DNA of 10,218 bases, taken from NCBI GenBank assembly GCA_003024985.2, contig PXIH01S0065373.1. One strand, written 5' to 3'. Each line of letters starts with the position of its first letter. Position 1 is the first letter of the stretch. The position numbers and the translations under genes were made by a program. Below are positions 1 through 8,096 of the stretch, piece after piece. This DNA is from Euperipatoides rowelli (Eukaryota > Onychophora > Udeonychophora > Euonychophora > Peripatopsidae). A model generated the notes under the pieces. It made no database searches and was not told the origin of the DNA. It saw nothing but the letters and a program-made list of their open reading frames with translations.

Positions 1-253
1 TTTTTTTCCTTGCCTTGCAGCCCTAGGTCCAGAATTAAAAAATAGGCCTACCTCTAAAAAAGTTGTATTTGGAATTTCTTGTTTATTTTGGGGAAATAAA
101 CTTTTTTAAATTTAAAAAACACGCTGATTTCAAAAATCCATGTTCCCTATTTTGTCTCTTGACCGTATGGCCACCATCTTGAAAAAATGGTGCCGATTAT
201 ATCGGTTTTCCTTAATTATTTTGTAAACCGTGCGTCCTATGGCAAAAATGAAC
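1..253 (-). repeat. Dispersed repeat, copy A (left arm of inverted repeat)
   Basis: Read on the minus strand, this segment aligns along almost its full length with copies B (605-836) and C (1076-1303). Two long exact blocks are shared with B. One is 37 bp (162-198 against 646-682) and contains TTTCAAGATGGTGGCC. The other, of about 34 bp, is centred on GGAACATGGATTTTTGAAAT. A 22 bp block around CCCCAAAATAAACAAG (about 76-99) is shared with C but has decayed in B. Minus-strand reading ends in CTAGGGCTGCAAGGCAAGG and an A-run (T-run at positions 1-7), matching the A-rich end of B. The copy reaches the window edge, so its true outer end is unknown. No ORF of note is present. It could be a non-autonomous foldback DNA element or a retroposon with an A-rich tail. 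No family was recognised. The homology between copies is directly visible; the element class is inference. Confidence 0.85.
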
Positions 254-604
254 TGAACTTAAATTAAAGAACTCAGCTAGGGAACATTGATTTTCATAAT
301 CGGCAGACTTATGTCATTCATAAAAAACAGGTTCCCCTCAATAATCAGAAAATATTGTAAAACTCACAATTTCTGTAAGGGCCTATTTCTTTTTATACAA
401 ATAGGCTACTAATTATACTGAGATAGGAAAAAATAAATATTGGGTTATTTCCTTGAAAGAATAATCAATTTACTTGGAAAATTTGTACAAATAACTGGAA
501 TATATCTGTCTATAACTGTGTTAAATGATTTTAAAATTGATGAGAGGGAAAGACAAGGAGTACAGAAATTGAGCACCTAATTTTAAAACTATTAGAAACA
601 ATGG
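254..604. other. Spacer between inverted repeat copies A and B
   Basis: About 350 bp of AT-rich sequence lie between the two inverted arms. I see no open frame of interest and no clear similarity to the 837-1075 interval between copies B and C. If A and B are the ends of one foldback element, this is its interior. If they are two separate insertions, it is host sequence. Nothing visible decides between these. Confidence 0.5.
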
Positions 605-836
605 GGCAGGGCACACGGTTTACGAGATAATTTAAAAAAATCACTAATCGGCACCATTTTTTCAAGATGGTGGCCATACGGTTAAGAGACGAAAGTGGGA
701 ACATGGATTTTTGAAATCAGCGTGTTTTTTTCATTTGGAAAAGTTGTGTTCTCAAAAATAATATGTACCGAATACAACTTTTCTAGAGCTCTTTTTCAAT
801 TCTGGGCCTAGGGCTTGAAGGCAAGAAAAAAAAAAG
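605..836 (+). repeat. Dispersed repeat, copy B (right arm of inverted repeat)
   Basis: This is a plus-strand copy of the same repeat as A and C. Landmarks in order are GTTTACGAGATAATTTAA near 618, TTTTTTCAAGATGGTGGCC near 656-674, GGAACATGGATTTTTGAAAT near 699-718, CGAATACAACTTTTCTAGAG near 769-788, and AATTCTGGGCCTAGGGCTTG near 799-818. It ends in an A-run (about 826-835) that mirrors the T-run at the start of A. Identity to A is roughly 80 percent or a little more by eye, with two exact blocks above 30 bp. The A-rich end could be a retroposon tail or the end of a foldback terminal repeat. There is no coding potential. Confidence 0.85.
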
Positions 837-1075
837 GAAATTTAAAAATAAAAAGAATTTGAGCCCATTGTATTCAGAAACAATAATGGGCTTAAAACTA
901 GTTTCTTTATAACATTTTATACCATAAGATGACAAATTAGTGAAACAATGAATGTAGATCTCAGAAAAACAAGAAAACCAGTCATTTTTGAAAATTGTCC
1001 CTATGATTCTAATGTGATTATCTCACAAACCGTTGGTTTTATGAAAATAATGAATATAACCAAATTTGTAGTTCC
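837..1075. other. Interval between repeat copies B and C, with a small hairpin
   Basis: This is AT-rich sequence between the two direct copies. It holds an imperfect stem-loop at 863-891 (GCCCATT at 863-869 pairing with AATGGGC at 885-891), extendable with a bulge through TGT/ACA. A 62-codon open frame runs from 948 across into copy C (to 1136). I do not treat it as a gene because its second half is repeat sequence also present, without an open frame, in the other copies. Confidence 0.45.
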
Positions 1076-1303
1076 GTTCATTTTTGCCATAGGGTGCGCA
1101 CACTCAGTTTACGAGATAATTAAAGAAAACCACTAATCAATGCAATTTTTTCAAGATGGCGGCCATACGGTCAAGAAACAAAAGTGGGAACATGGATTTT
1201 TGAAATCAGCACGTTTTTTTCATTTAGAAAAATTATCTTCCCCAAAATAAACAAGAAATGCCGAATACAACTTTTCTAGAGGTCTTTTTCAATTCTGGGC
1301 CTA
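1076..1303 (+). repeat. Dispersed repeat, copy C (direct copy, shorter 3' end)
   Basis: This is the third copy of the family, in the same orientation as B and offset from it by 489 bp (TCAAGATGG at 662 and at 1151). It begins at GTTCATTTTTGCCATAGG, which copy A also has but B has largely lost. It runs through TTTTTTCAAGATGGCGGCC (about 1146-1164), GGAACATGGATTTTTGAAAT and CGAATACAACTTTTCTAGAG, and stops matching after AATTCTGGGCCTA. It therefore lacks the GGGCTTGAAGGCAAG plus A-run end found in A and B. The core here is AAGATGGCGGC, an exact match to the classical YY1-type word, whereas A and B have AAGATGGTGGC. The loss of the A-rich end suggests truncation or a different insertion history. 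Confidence 0.82.
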
Positions 1304-2448
1304 ATCTAATATTGTAAGCCACATAGAAAAGGAACAACAAATTTAAAACTGTCATGCATTGAGAAAATTGGTCAAATGGAGGCATTTTTTAATATAATTT
1401 TTTTTTTTAGGGTGATTATGTGGAAATTCAAATGTTTAACCTGCAATGGGCGAATCAAAAAGTGAGATATTAGGCCTAAATGCACAAGTTTAAATATATT
1501 TTAAATTATTTTTCCAGGCAATAGGTTTAGTGCAAAAGCGACTTAGCCCCAGTAGTCATTAGTCTATATCAATTTGAAATGTTGGAATAAAATTATTATT
1601 ATAAGATAGACCTACTTTTTATTTATATCCCAAAGTGATTCGTTTCAGACAAATTATTGCCAGATACCATCATTTTATTTTTTTTAAAACATTACGAAAT
1701 AATAGATTTTTAAGTTTTAAACTTGTTGGGGGCCTTAACACTAATCATAAAATTATTTTTATTTTATTAATAAAAATTTAACAGCTGAATTACTCAAGGT
1801 GAACAATACATCTAGCCTAAATAAAAATTTCCTCAAAAATTTACGTTCATGCAACACTATGGAAATGTCCATTAGTTTTTTTTTTTTTAGATTGGAAGGT
1901 GGGAGTTCAGAAGCAATTCAGTCTACCTTCTATTATTAAATCCCTGGTGACTGCTAATCATTCTAAGTTCTAACACAAACTATTAGGCTATTGATAAGCT
2001 GTCTGAAGAGGTGGTTAAATTGACCATAAATTGTTTGTTCAGGCTATGGTTGTACACAGTCTAGTAATTAATAATAAGCTACTTGGTCAAATAAGTATGT
2101 TCTCTATTTGATCTTCAAACAATTTATTTATGTTTTAACTGAAAAAAAAGATAGGTTAAGCCTATATTTTGCAAATTAAACTATAGACTAATTAGAAAAA
2201 AATAAAAATAAAAATTCCAGGAAAAGAAAAATGTTATCAGAAAAGTTTAATCATAATCAACTCACTGGTTTCTATAGTAGCCAAGAGCAAAGTCGAAAAA
2301 TGAAGTCTGATAAAACAAAAAACGACAGGAAGAGAAAAGAAACCAACAAATACAGATTTACAGTGGTTCTGAGATAGAATTAAAAGATTACTGGACTCTC
2401 AAGGTTGGCTATTGAATGAAAACATTTATGAACTTCAAAATGTGGGAC
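1304..2448. other. AT-rich non-coding stretch, no gene seen
   Basis: No open frame or recognisable family was found. The stretch contains T-runs (for example 13 T at 1876-1888 followed by AG) and several pyrimidine-run-plus-AG sites resembling splice acceptors (about 1505-1517 and 1876-1890). No adjacent frame supports an exon, so these are most simply chance products of T-rich sequence. Confidence 0.5.
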
Positions 2449-2466
2449 AAAAAAAAAAAAAAAAAA
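2449..2466 (+). repeat. Poly-A run of 18
   Basis: A homopolymer of 18 A follows TGTGGGAC. It could mark an old retroposed tail, but no element body or target-site duplication was recognised around it. Similar runs occur at 5068-5078 (11 A) and 9595-9608 (14 A). Confidence 0.7.
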
Positions 2467-3218
2467 CAGGAAATGCAAAGAAAATGCTAAAAATAAATTC
2501 AAGGTTATTAATTAAAGCTTAATCAAGATAATAAAGGAAAATACTCCACCTCAAGTTAATACAGGGAAAGGGGAGCTCTTTTCATTTCATAAAATAAAAT
2601 AAAAGTTTTTTTAAAGTGGTTCAGCTATAGCCTACTGTAGGCTATTGTAAATACATACCAAAAATACTCTTGGTAGACTATTTGCAAATATTTTTCTTTA
2701 AGAATTTTATATTTTGTAACGAATATTCATTTTTAAAAGTATTTTGTATTTTCAAACTTAAGTTTAAATAGGTTACCGTACCCAATACTTATAAAATATA
2801 CAGAAAGCCATATATTTTTCTAAATAAATAAAATATGAAAACCAAAAGTTGGCCGAGCTGTGAAAATTTATATCTACTGTAACTAAATCATCAACTACTC
2901 ATTGATGATGGAATAACTTAGAGATATCCATCATTTTTTATACAAATTACTGTAATTTGATTGCCTAAGAACAGTAGCCTAATTACAATAATAATAATAT
3001 TAAATAAAACTTTTGGCTCTTGCCAAATTATTGATGGCTGAAGAATGAGCAAATAGTCTGGCAAAATCATGAATAAATGGTCAAACAAACCTAACTAATA
3101 AATTTAAATAAAAAGTCAAAATAAACAATTGAAATAAACAACAGATGATAATTATGAAATATTACAACTTTATTGGTGTTCCGATAGCCTATGTTTGCCA
3201 TTAATAGTAAGAATCTAA
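2467..3218. other. AT-rich non-coding stretch with a small palindrome
   Basis: No gene was seen. The one ordered element is a perfect 9+1+9 inverted repeat at 2627-2645, with arms ATAGCCTAC and GTAGGCTAT. It sits in a run of GCCTA/TAGGC words common throughout the window. Short AATAAT microsatellite-like sequence occurs near 2986-3002. Confidence 0.5.
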
Positions 3219-3430
3219 TTGTGCGTGTGTGTAATGCTAAGTCTACCAGGTACACCGGAACATTTTGATGGTACTCTTCTTTGGAGCATGTCCCGCTGTG
3301 TTAGGGCGCAGCCTGGTAGCTTACTGTATCTAACTTATTGGCCTAATTTTTATATCATTTTTGTGTTTAAAATTGAATCTTCCTGGCCCAACATAAGTTG
3401 TACTGCGGTTGCACAACATTGAGAGATTTC
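3219..3430. other. GC-richer patch with short open frames on both strands
   Basis: Base composition is visibly less AT-rich than the flanks, most clearly at 3238-3322. A 67-codon frame is open on the plus strand (3219-3422). On the minus strand a frame of about 38 codons is open across the same patch. Neither peptide resembles a family I know, and neither frame is flanked by convincing splice signals. The patch could be a fossil coding fragment, a single small exon or an old repeat remnant. I do not call a gene. Confidence 0.2.
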
Positions 3431-4639
3431 TCTATCATATTAATGCATTTAGACAAATGGCCTTAAAGCTGACTAATGACTGTGTTTATGTATAAAATTA
3501 CTGGAACTCTTCATCTTGACTTGACAGCATCTAAAAATAAAAGAACATCCTACACTCGTTTTATAATACAAACCATTCGGAGAAAATAGCTCAAGACTAC
3601 AGATATAATAAAATTAATTATTACCTCGCTTGATATTTAGATTTATAAATATCGTAATGCAGCCTATCACGCGTGCCTAAATAAAAACATACAATAAAAA
3701 AAGGAACTAACTACATTTCTAACCATCTAAAGTATACGTACACCCCTAACACTGACTAGTCTGCACTAAACATAAATAAATTGATCACGCCATAAGTTTG
3801 ATTTAGGGAAACATGATAAGATTTATTGTGGCCATTTGGCCGTAGCTAATCATATTAACATTTAACTTACAAATAAAAAGGGCATTTTTTATAATTTAAT
3901 TTTTAAAACATTAATTTCCCTTCAATAAAAATGAATATCAAACATAAATGAAAATTAATTGCGTGGTCACTCTAAAACCCCTGACTAGACGAAAATATTG
4001 CCGTGTTTTTACGCAGTGCAAAGTTATTGTCCTTTGAGATCTCAACAAAGAAATTTATCTGGACACTGGTTTGGGAACCACCAATGTAGAGAACTCCGCT
4101 TGCAACTTACAAATTATATTAAAAGAACATCTCTTGGTGAAACTCTGTGATTGGATTTAACATGTGGAGACATCAGCACTTTGGATGTCTGAAAAATATT
4201 GTATATGAGAAGATTAATTATATTTCTTTAAAGCTTTCAGTATAACTTCAAACCGGGCACACTTCATCAGTTTAAAATATTGGTAGCTGTCTTCCTATAT
4301 CGGCGGGTAGTGACTTCCGTCAGCTTCNGTTACAGTACCATAGCGACTTCTTCATTAAACAGCAATCTTCCTTTCATGTAATTTCTTCCTTTCAGTTTCA
4401 TTTCAACATATTGATTTCAGATGCATCATTCATTTCATATACATAATAAATTGCTTTATATTAATGCATCTTCTTATTCAGCTTTTTTTCGGACCCGTAA
4501 TAATTCGAGATTTTCTTTTTATACCGTGAAGATGGTGAAATCCAAATCACTTACTTTTCTTCACGCAGATTTTAACATGATTTCTTTTGTTTTAGGGTTT
4601 GTAAATTTGTCATAGGTTATATTCCAAATAGTTCGACTT
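3431..4639. other. AT-rich non-coding stretch, no gene seen
   Basis: This is mainly AT-rich sequence with moderately mixed composition around 3960-4340. A 64-codon frame at 4421-4615 gives an unremarkable peptide with no recognised domain. One ambiguous base (N) is at 4328. Confidence 0.45.
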
Positions 4640-4923
4640 TTTACTGAGCGTTGTTTCAAAATTGGTAAACGTCCACACAAGTTGCTACCTGTGGATTTTG
4701 GCTAAAATTTCCCAACGTGCATTATTATACTCAGTGGCGGAGTGCGGAGACGCTGATCAGAAGAGCAAATTCACAATAGAGTTCAAGATAAGATCAGATT
4801 CACAGCAGGAGTCAGAGTTATCAAAAGCGAAATTACTCAACTCAAGTGAAATATTCAAACTTTTATATTCGTTATTCCAAAAGTCAGATTGTAAAACAAG
4901 ATAGAGATTAAAAGAATGTAAGT
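4640..4923 (+). other. Weak candidate for a transcribed 5' exon
   Basis: The patch is less AT-rich than its flanks. It contains TCAGT at 4731-4735, matching the arthropod-type initiator core, followed at once by GGCGGAGTGCGGAGACGC. A strong donor-like GTAAGT lies at 4918-4923. The frame open over 4662-4904 is rich in Ser, Lys, Glu and Leu and matches nothing I recognise. No TATA box or correctly spaced downstream promoter element is convincing. Each signal alone is common by chance; only their order is suggestive. The alternative is ordinary non-coding sequence, which I consider more likely. Confidence 0.15.
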
Positions 4924-6391
4924 TGAGCTTCCTACACAAGCACATTTCAAAAGTTTATTTAATTAATGTTCATACAGCTTTGTACAGATTAAATATTTAG
5001 AATGGCATTTGTAACGTATAATATACGGCATCCTAACTTACAATTTAGAGTGACCACAGTTTCAAATAAAAAAAAAAATATAATCTAATCTAAACTTGAC
5101 CAACGCATTACCGTACAAAATAAGTTTTAAAGTATTAATTGAAATCATTTTAGTAACATTTATTTTAAAAGCAAATATTTTAAATACATTTCAAGGCTGA
5201 GAAATGAGAGAAACGCATTGAAAAACATGTGCGATCAGGCTGACCCGCTCCAAACTTTTCTTAGCGCTGTTACTGTCGGATTGATGCTGGATTGATATGG
5301 ATTTTAAAAGGGTGGAGTGGGAGACAAGAAGGCAGACGAAAATCAATGAGCCACACTCAATCAAATACAAAGATTTAAAAACACGTCAAAGATAATTTTA
5401 ATACAGTTTAAATTTTAAATAAATAAATCATAAAAACATAAAGGATTCATTACATCCTGCTCTCAAAGGAGGAGAAACCACTTATGCTGAGTATAATTGA
5501 TTTATAACAACAAACAAAAAGTACAATTAAAAAATTACAAATGCATTTAAACAGGAGAGCAACAATTAAAATTCAGTATATGTATACAGGGGTCGATTTT
5601 AAGAAAATTTACTGGTATTCCAACGGACTACGGTACTAGGTTACAGATTTTGGTAGCCCGTAAACATTTTCAGTAGTCCAGTAAAACCTGTTGCACATGT
5701 TTGAATTTTGCATCAGTTTTAAAGTGTTNCTGTTTAATAAGTCAAAGTGACACCTTAATGATATTTTTAGATTAAATTCTTGTTTTCAAATTTTAATCCT
5801 TGTAGCCTACACTACTTTTTTTTCAGCTATAAATGCAAAAAAATAAAAATAAAGATATTCCTGACAATAATAAACAATGTGTTGTGCTTTATTAAAATAG
5901 TCTAGTTGAAGTATGATTTTTTATCTAATTTATATCAGGAAGAAATTTAATTTTATTATTAAGATATCCAAATTCCAGCATATACTATATTAAAATTATA
6001 GTAATATTATAAAATACAAATATAGAATGCACGAGAGATATTTAGTTGTTTGATTTTATANTTTCAAAGTTCATGAAAAGATTAGCCTTCAATTATCGCA
6101 AGAGATTTTTTTAAAAAAAAAAACAAGAAAATAATACTAATCATAAGAAATTCAAATTATAGAAATCATAATTTATTCATTTTTTTAATGTATTCAATAA
6201 ATCAACTAGTAAAACTGTTCAGATTTTTTTTTCTAAGAAAACAATATTTATCTATTATTCAACACCCAAAAGGTCGTTTAGATCAAAATAATATAAATGT
6301 ATATAAATTTGTGTAATAAATAACTTGGAAAATCAACATGTGTAATTCAAAAGTCGATTCTAAATGCCATTTTTCTATAGTTTAGTTATCT
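4924..6391. other. AT-rich non-coding stretch, no gene seen
   Basis: No supported coding frame was found. A mixed-composition segment at about 5225-5345 contains GGATTGAT repeated twice 12 bp apart, then GGGTGGAGTGGGAG. An imperfect inverted repeat lies at about 5607-5687, with TTTACTGG and CCAGTAAA as its outer arms. Ambiguous bases (N) occur at 5729 and 6061. The rest is A/T-run sequence. Confidence 0.45.
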
Positions 6392-6506
6392 TACCCTATG
6401 AAGACACAACGGAATATATACTGTCAAATCTAAATAAGATAGAAACAAACTACCCTATGAAGACACAACAGAATATATGTCAAATCTAAATAAGATAGAA
6501 ACAAAC
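6392..6506 (+). repeat. Tandem duplication, two copies of a 59 bp unit
   Basis: The first copy is 6392-6450 and the second is 6451-6506. Both start TACCCTATGAAGACACAAC and end AAATAAGATAGAAACAAAC. They differ by one substitution (CGG against CAG after ACAA) and a 3 bp deletion in the second copy within ATATATACTG. The near identity indicates a recent duplication compared with the diverged repeats elsewhere in the window. The unit has no coding content or recognised function. Confidence 0.93.
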
Positions 6507-6606
6507 TTCAAATATGTTTTTTATTGCTTTTTTTGTAAGCAATTCACCGAGCTAAATTACAAAAAAATCAGACAAATAGATTATTTAATAACTTATTAAT
6601 ATTTTA

Positions 6607-6675
6607 AGAAAAGTCGCAAATTTTTTTTTAAAAAAATCCCAAATTTCTTATATAAACCTTTATAGCGACTTTTCT
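6607..6675. repeat. Inverted repeat, 11 bp perfect arms
   Basis: AGAAAAGTCGC at 6607-6617 is the exact reverse complement of GCGACTTTTCT at 6665-6675. The 47-base loop contains a further T-run/A-run self-complementary stretch. It could fold as a hairpin. In such AT-rich DNA an isolated stem of this size may be chance. Confidence 0.5.
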
Positions 6676-6825
6676 GGGCAATCTACTCGATTATGACATC
6701 AATTCTTACTTATTTTGAAGGGATTAGAAAATTGTTGGGGATGACGACCGATCGTAGCCTATAGTAAAATTTTTGGATATTAATAATTATATTTTTATAT
6801 ATAGTAGTAGGGCTTTGTAATTTTT

Positions 6826-6845
6826 ATAAATATTTAAATATTTAT
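6826..6845. repeat. Perfect 20 bp A/T palindrome
   Basis: Positions 6826-6845 are a perfect self-complementary sequence made only of A and T, with central TTTAAA. Low-complexity composition makes this a weak signal. It could be a cruciform-prone or easily melted site upstream of the repeat array. Confidence 0.6.
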
Positions 6846-7104
6846 CTTAATCATCCTATTCAATTTCAACTTGATCGGATTATTTCTAATTTTTACCCCT
6901 CCTAGCTTCCACCCCTTTTGAGATATTGACTCGTCCATGAATTTACATATGTATTATCTCATCTCTTATAATTTCAATTTAGAAGACAATGGGGTGATTT
7001 TTAAAATTTTTCGAGTTTTTTTACTTTTTTTTAAAAAATTTTTGGTGGCCTTTTTGAAAATATCCACCATTTTGAATAAATTAATGAGTTACACAATTTT
7101 CAGG

Positions 7105-7161
7105 AAAATTTTTTCTAAATTTTTTGCTCACATTTCTGTGCACTTCCGGTCCGCCATCTTG
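7105..7161 (+). repeat. Higher-order repeat member 1 (463 bp offset)
   Basis: This segment matches 7568-7624 without gaps, with 51 of 57 bases identical by hand count. It includes TTTGC(T/A)CACATTTCT, then CACTTCC, then the GCCATCTTG word. It shows that a longer block, rather than just the short unit, was duplicated. Confidence 0.85.
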
Positions 7162-7387
7162 TATTTTGCATTATGGGTAATGTGGTCCAGACTCTAAAAC
7201 AGGAAGTCAGCCAACTTGGTGCACCAGAAACCAGAAGTGTGCTAAAACACTAAGTCAGCCATCTTGGATTTTACAATGCATTGTGGGAAGGTGTGCCAGA
7301 AACTAGAATTCGAAGACAGGAAGTCAGCCATCTTTGATTTTGTAATGCATTATGGGAGCTGTCCTAGAAAATAATGTAGGACAGGAA

Positions 7388-7477
7388 GTCCACCATCTTG
7401 GTACGCTAGAAACTACAGTTCTTAGACAGGAAGTCGGCCATCTTTGTGCACTAGAAACTACAGTTCTAGAACAGTAA
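7388..7477 (+). repeat. Two regular 45 bp subunits inside the array
   Basis: Positions 7388-7432 and 7433-7477 are adjacent 45 bp units, roughly 80 percent identical by eye. They share the exact block CTAGAAACTACAGTTCT (7406-7422 and 7451-7467). A third, more diverged unit follows from 7478. This is the clearest tandem periodicity in the array. Confidence 0.8.
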
Positions 7478-7567
7478 GTCGGCCGTCTTGGATTTTGGTG
7501 TCTAGAAAATAGACTTCTAGGATAGGCTATATAGTCAGCCATCTTGGTGCCCTAGAAAATTTCATGA

Positions 7568-7624
7568 AAAAATTTTTCTAAGTTTTTTGCACACATTTCT
7601 TTGCACTTCCTGTCCACCATCTTG
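7568..7624 (+). repeat. Higher-order repeat member 2 (463 bp offset)
   Basis: This is the partner of 7105-7161. The match ends right after CCATCTTG, beyond which the two loci diverge. The upstream edge is an A-run/T-run boundary in both. Confidence 0.85.
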
Positions 7625-7900
7625 GATGACCTAGATACAAGATCTGTCCTGAACCTCTAGGATAGTAACCGGAAGTGGGAGGAGCCTAAACCGGAACTGC
7701 CAGTTAATAGAGAGTGTCCTAGAACCTAAAACACTAGGACAGGAACCGGAAGTTGGCCATCTTGGATTTTGTAATGCATTATGGGAGCTATCCTAAACTT
7801 CTTGGACAGGAACCGGAAGTCAGATCTCTAATTACCCCACTTCCGGTCTTAAAAACCTACCAAAAATAAGAACAGGAAGTCAGCCATCTTGGATTTTACA

Positions 7901-7944
7901 ATGTATTATGGGTGGACTTAAGTCCAATATTACCCATAATACAT
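7901..7944. repeat. Nested palindrome in the array
   Basis: The arm ATGTATTATGGGT (7901-7913) is the exact reverse complement of ACCCATAATACAT (7932-7944). The 18-base interval contains a perfect 12 bp palindrome, GGACTTAAGTCC (7914-7925). The outer arms are the array's own GTAATGCATTATGGG word in opposite orientations, so an inversion or foldback event inside the array is the simplest origin. Confidence 0.85.
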
Positions 7945-8096
7945 CATAATATGACATCATTTCCGTTAAAAACCCTTAAACTTAGCCAAAACAGGAGCAG
8001 GAAGTCAGCCATCTTGGATTTTGACTGTCCTGACCTTTGTCCTAGATACAAACCGGAACCGGAAGTTGTCCTAGAAATGGTGTATTATACCTACTA

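Larger units (their letters stand above)
7069..8066. repeat. Degenerate satellite-like array based on GCCATCTTGG
   Basis: Twelve copies of GCCATCTTGG or a close variant begin at 7153, 7210, 7258, 7327, 7392, 7437, 7482, 7538, 7616, 7756, 7883 and 8008, all in one orientation. Spacing is 45-78 bp in the first nine and 125-140 bp afterwards. The word is usually preceded by ACAGGAAGTC(A/G). It is followed either by ATTTTGTAATGCATTATGGG or by TGCACTAGAAACTACAGTTC. Exact or near ACCGGAAGT cores lie at 7142 (reverse), 7668, 7690, 7745, 7812, 7839 (reverse), 8052 and 8058. CTAGAA/CCTAGG-type words link the units. Open frames in the region (for example 7324-7542 minus and 6937-7197 plus) are translations of the repeat and are not called. 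This is either an old minisatellite or the interior of an unrecognised repetitive element. Confidence 0.88.

Noticed and set aside
948-1136. 62-codon plus-strand open frame starting with ATG
   Set aside because: Its second half is repeat copy C, and the other copies are not open in this frame. No recognised features.
1505-1890. Pyrimidine-run plus AG sites resembling splice acceptors (near 1517 and 1890)
   Set aside because: T-rich DNA makes these common. No open frame or donor gives an exon downstream.
3963-5057. 14 bp perfect inverted pair (GTGGTCACTCTAAA at 3963-3976 and its complement at 5044-5057) as terminal repeats of a 1.1 kb transposon
   Set aside because: The flanks show no target-site duplication, similarity stops exactly at 14 bp on both sides, and one chance pair of this length is expected in 10 kb of such biased composition.
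5607-5687. Imperfect inverted repeat with TTTACTGG/CCAGTAAA arms as a structured RNA
   Set aside because: Only 8 bp pair cleanly. Interior pairing is poor, and no RNA family is recognised.
6937-7197. 86-codon plus-strand open frame, Phe/Leu/Ile-rich
   Set aside because: It is produced by T-rich sequence and runs into the GCCATCTTGG array. No recognisable domain.
7324-7542. 72-codon minus-strand open frame with internally repeated peptide
   Set aside because: The repeated peptide (TVVSSAQRWPTSC-like) is simply a translation of the 45 bp units, whose length is a multiple of three.
7142-8066. CRISPR-like array, because short direct repeats are regularly spaced
   Set aside because: Spacing varies from 45 to 140 bp, the intervening sequence is itself repeated rather than unique, and the AT-rich, gene-poor context is eukaryotic.
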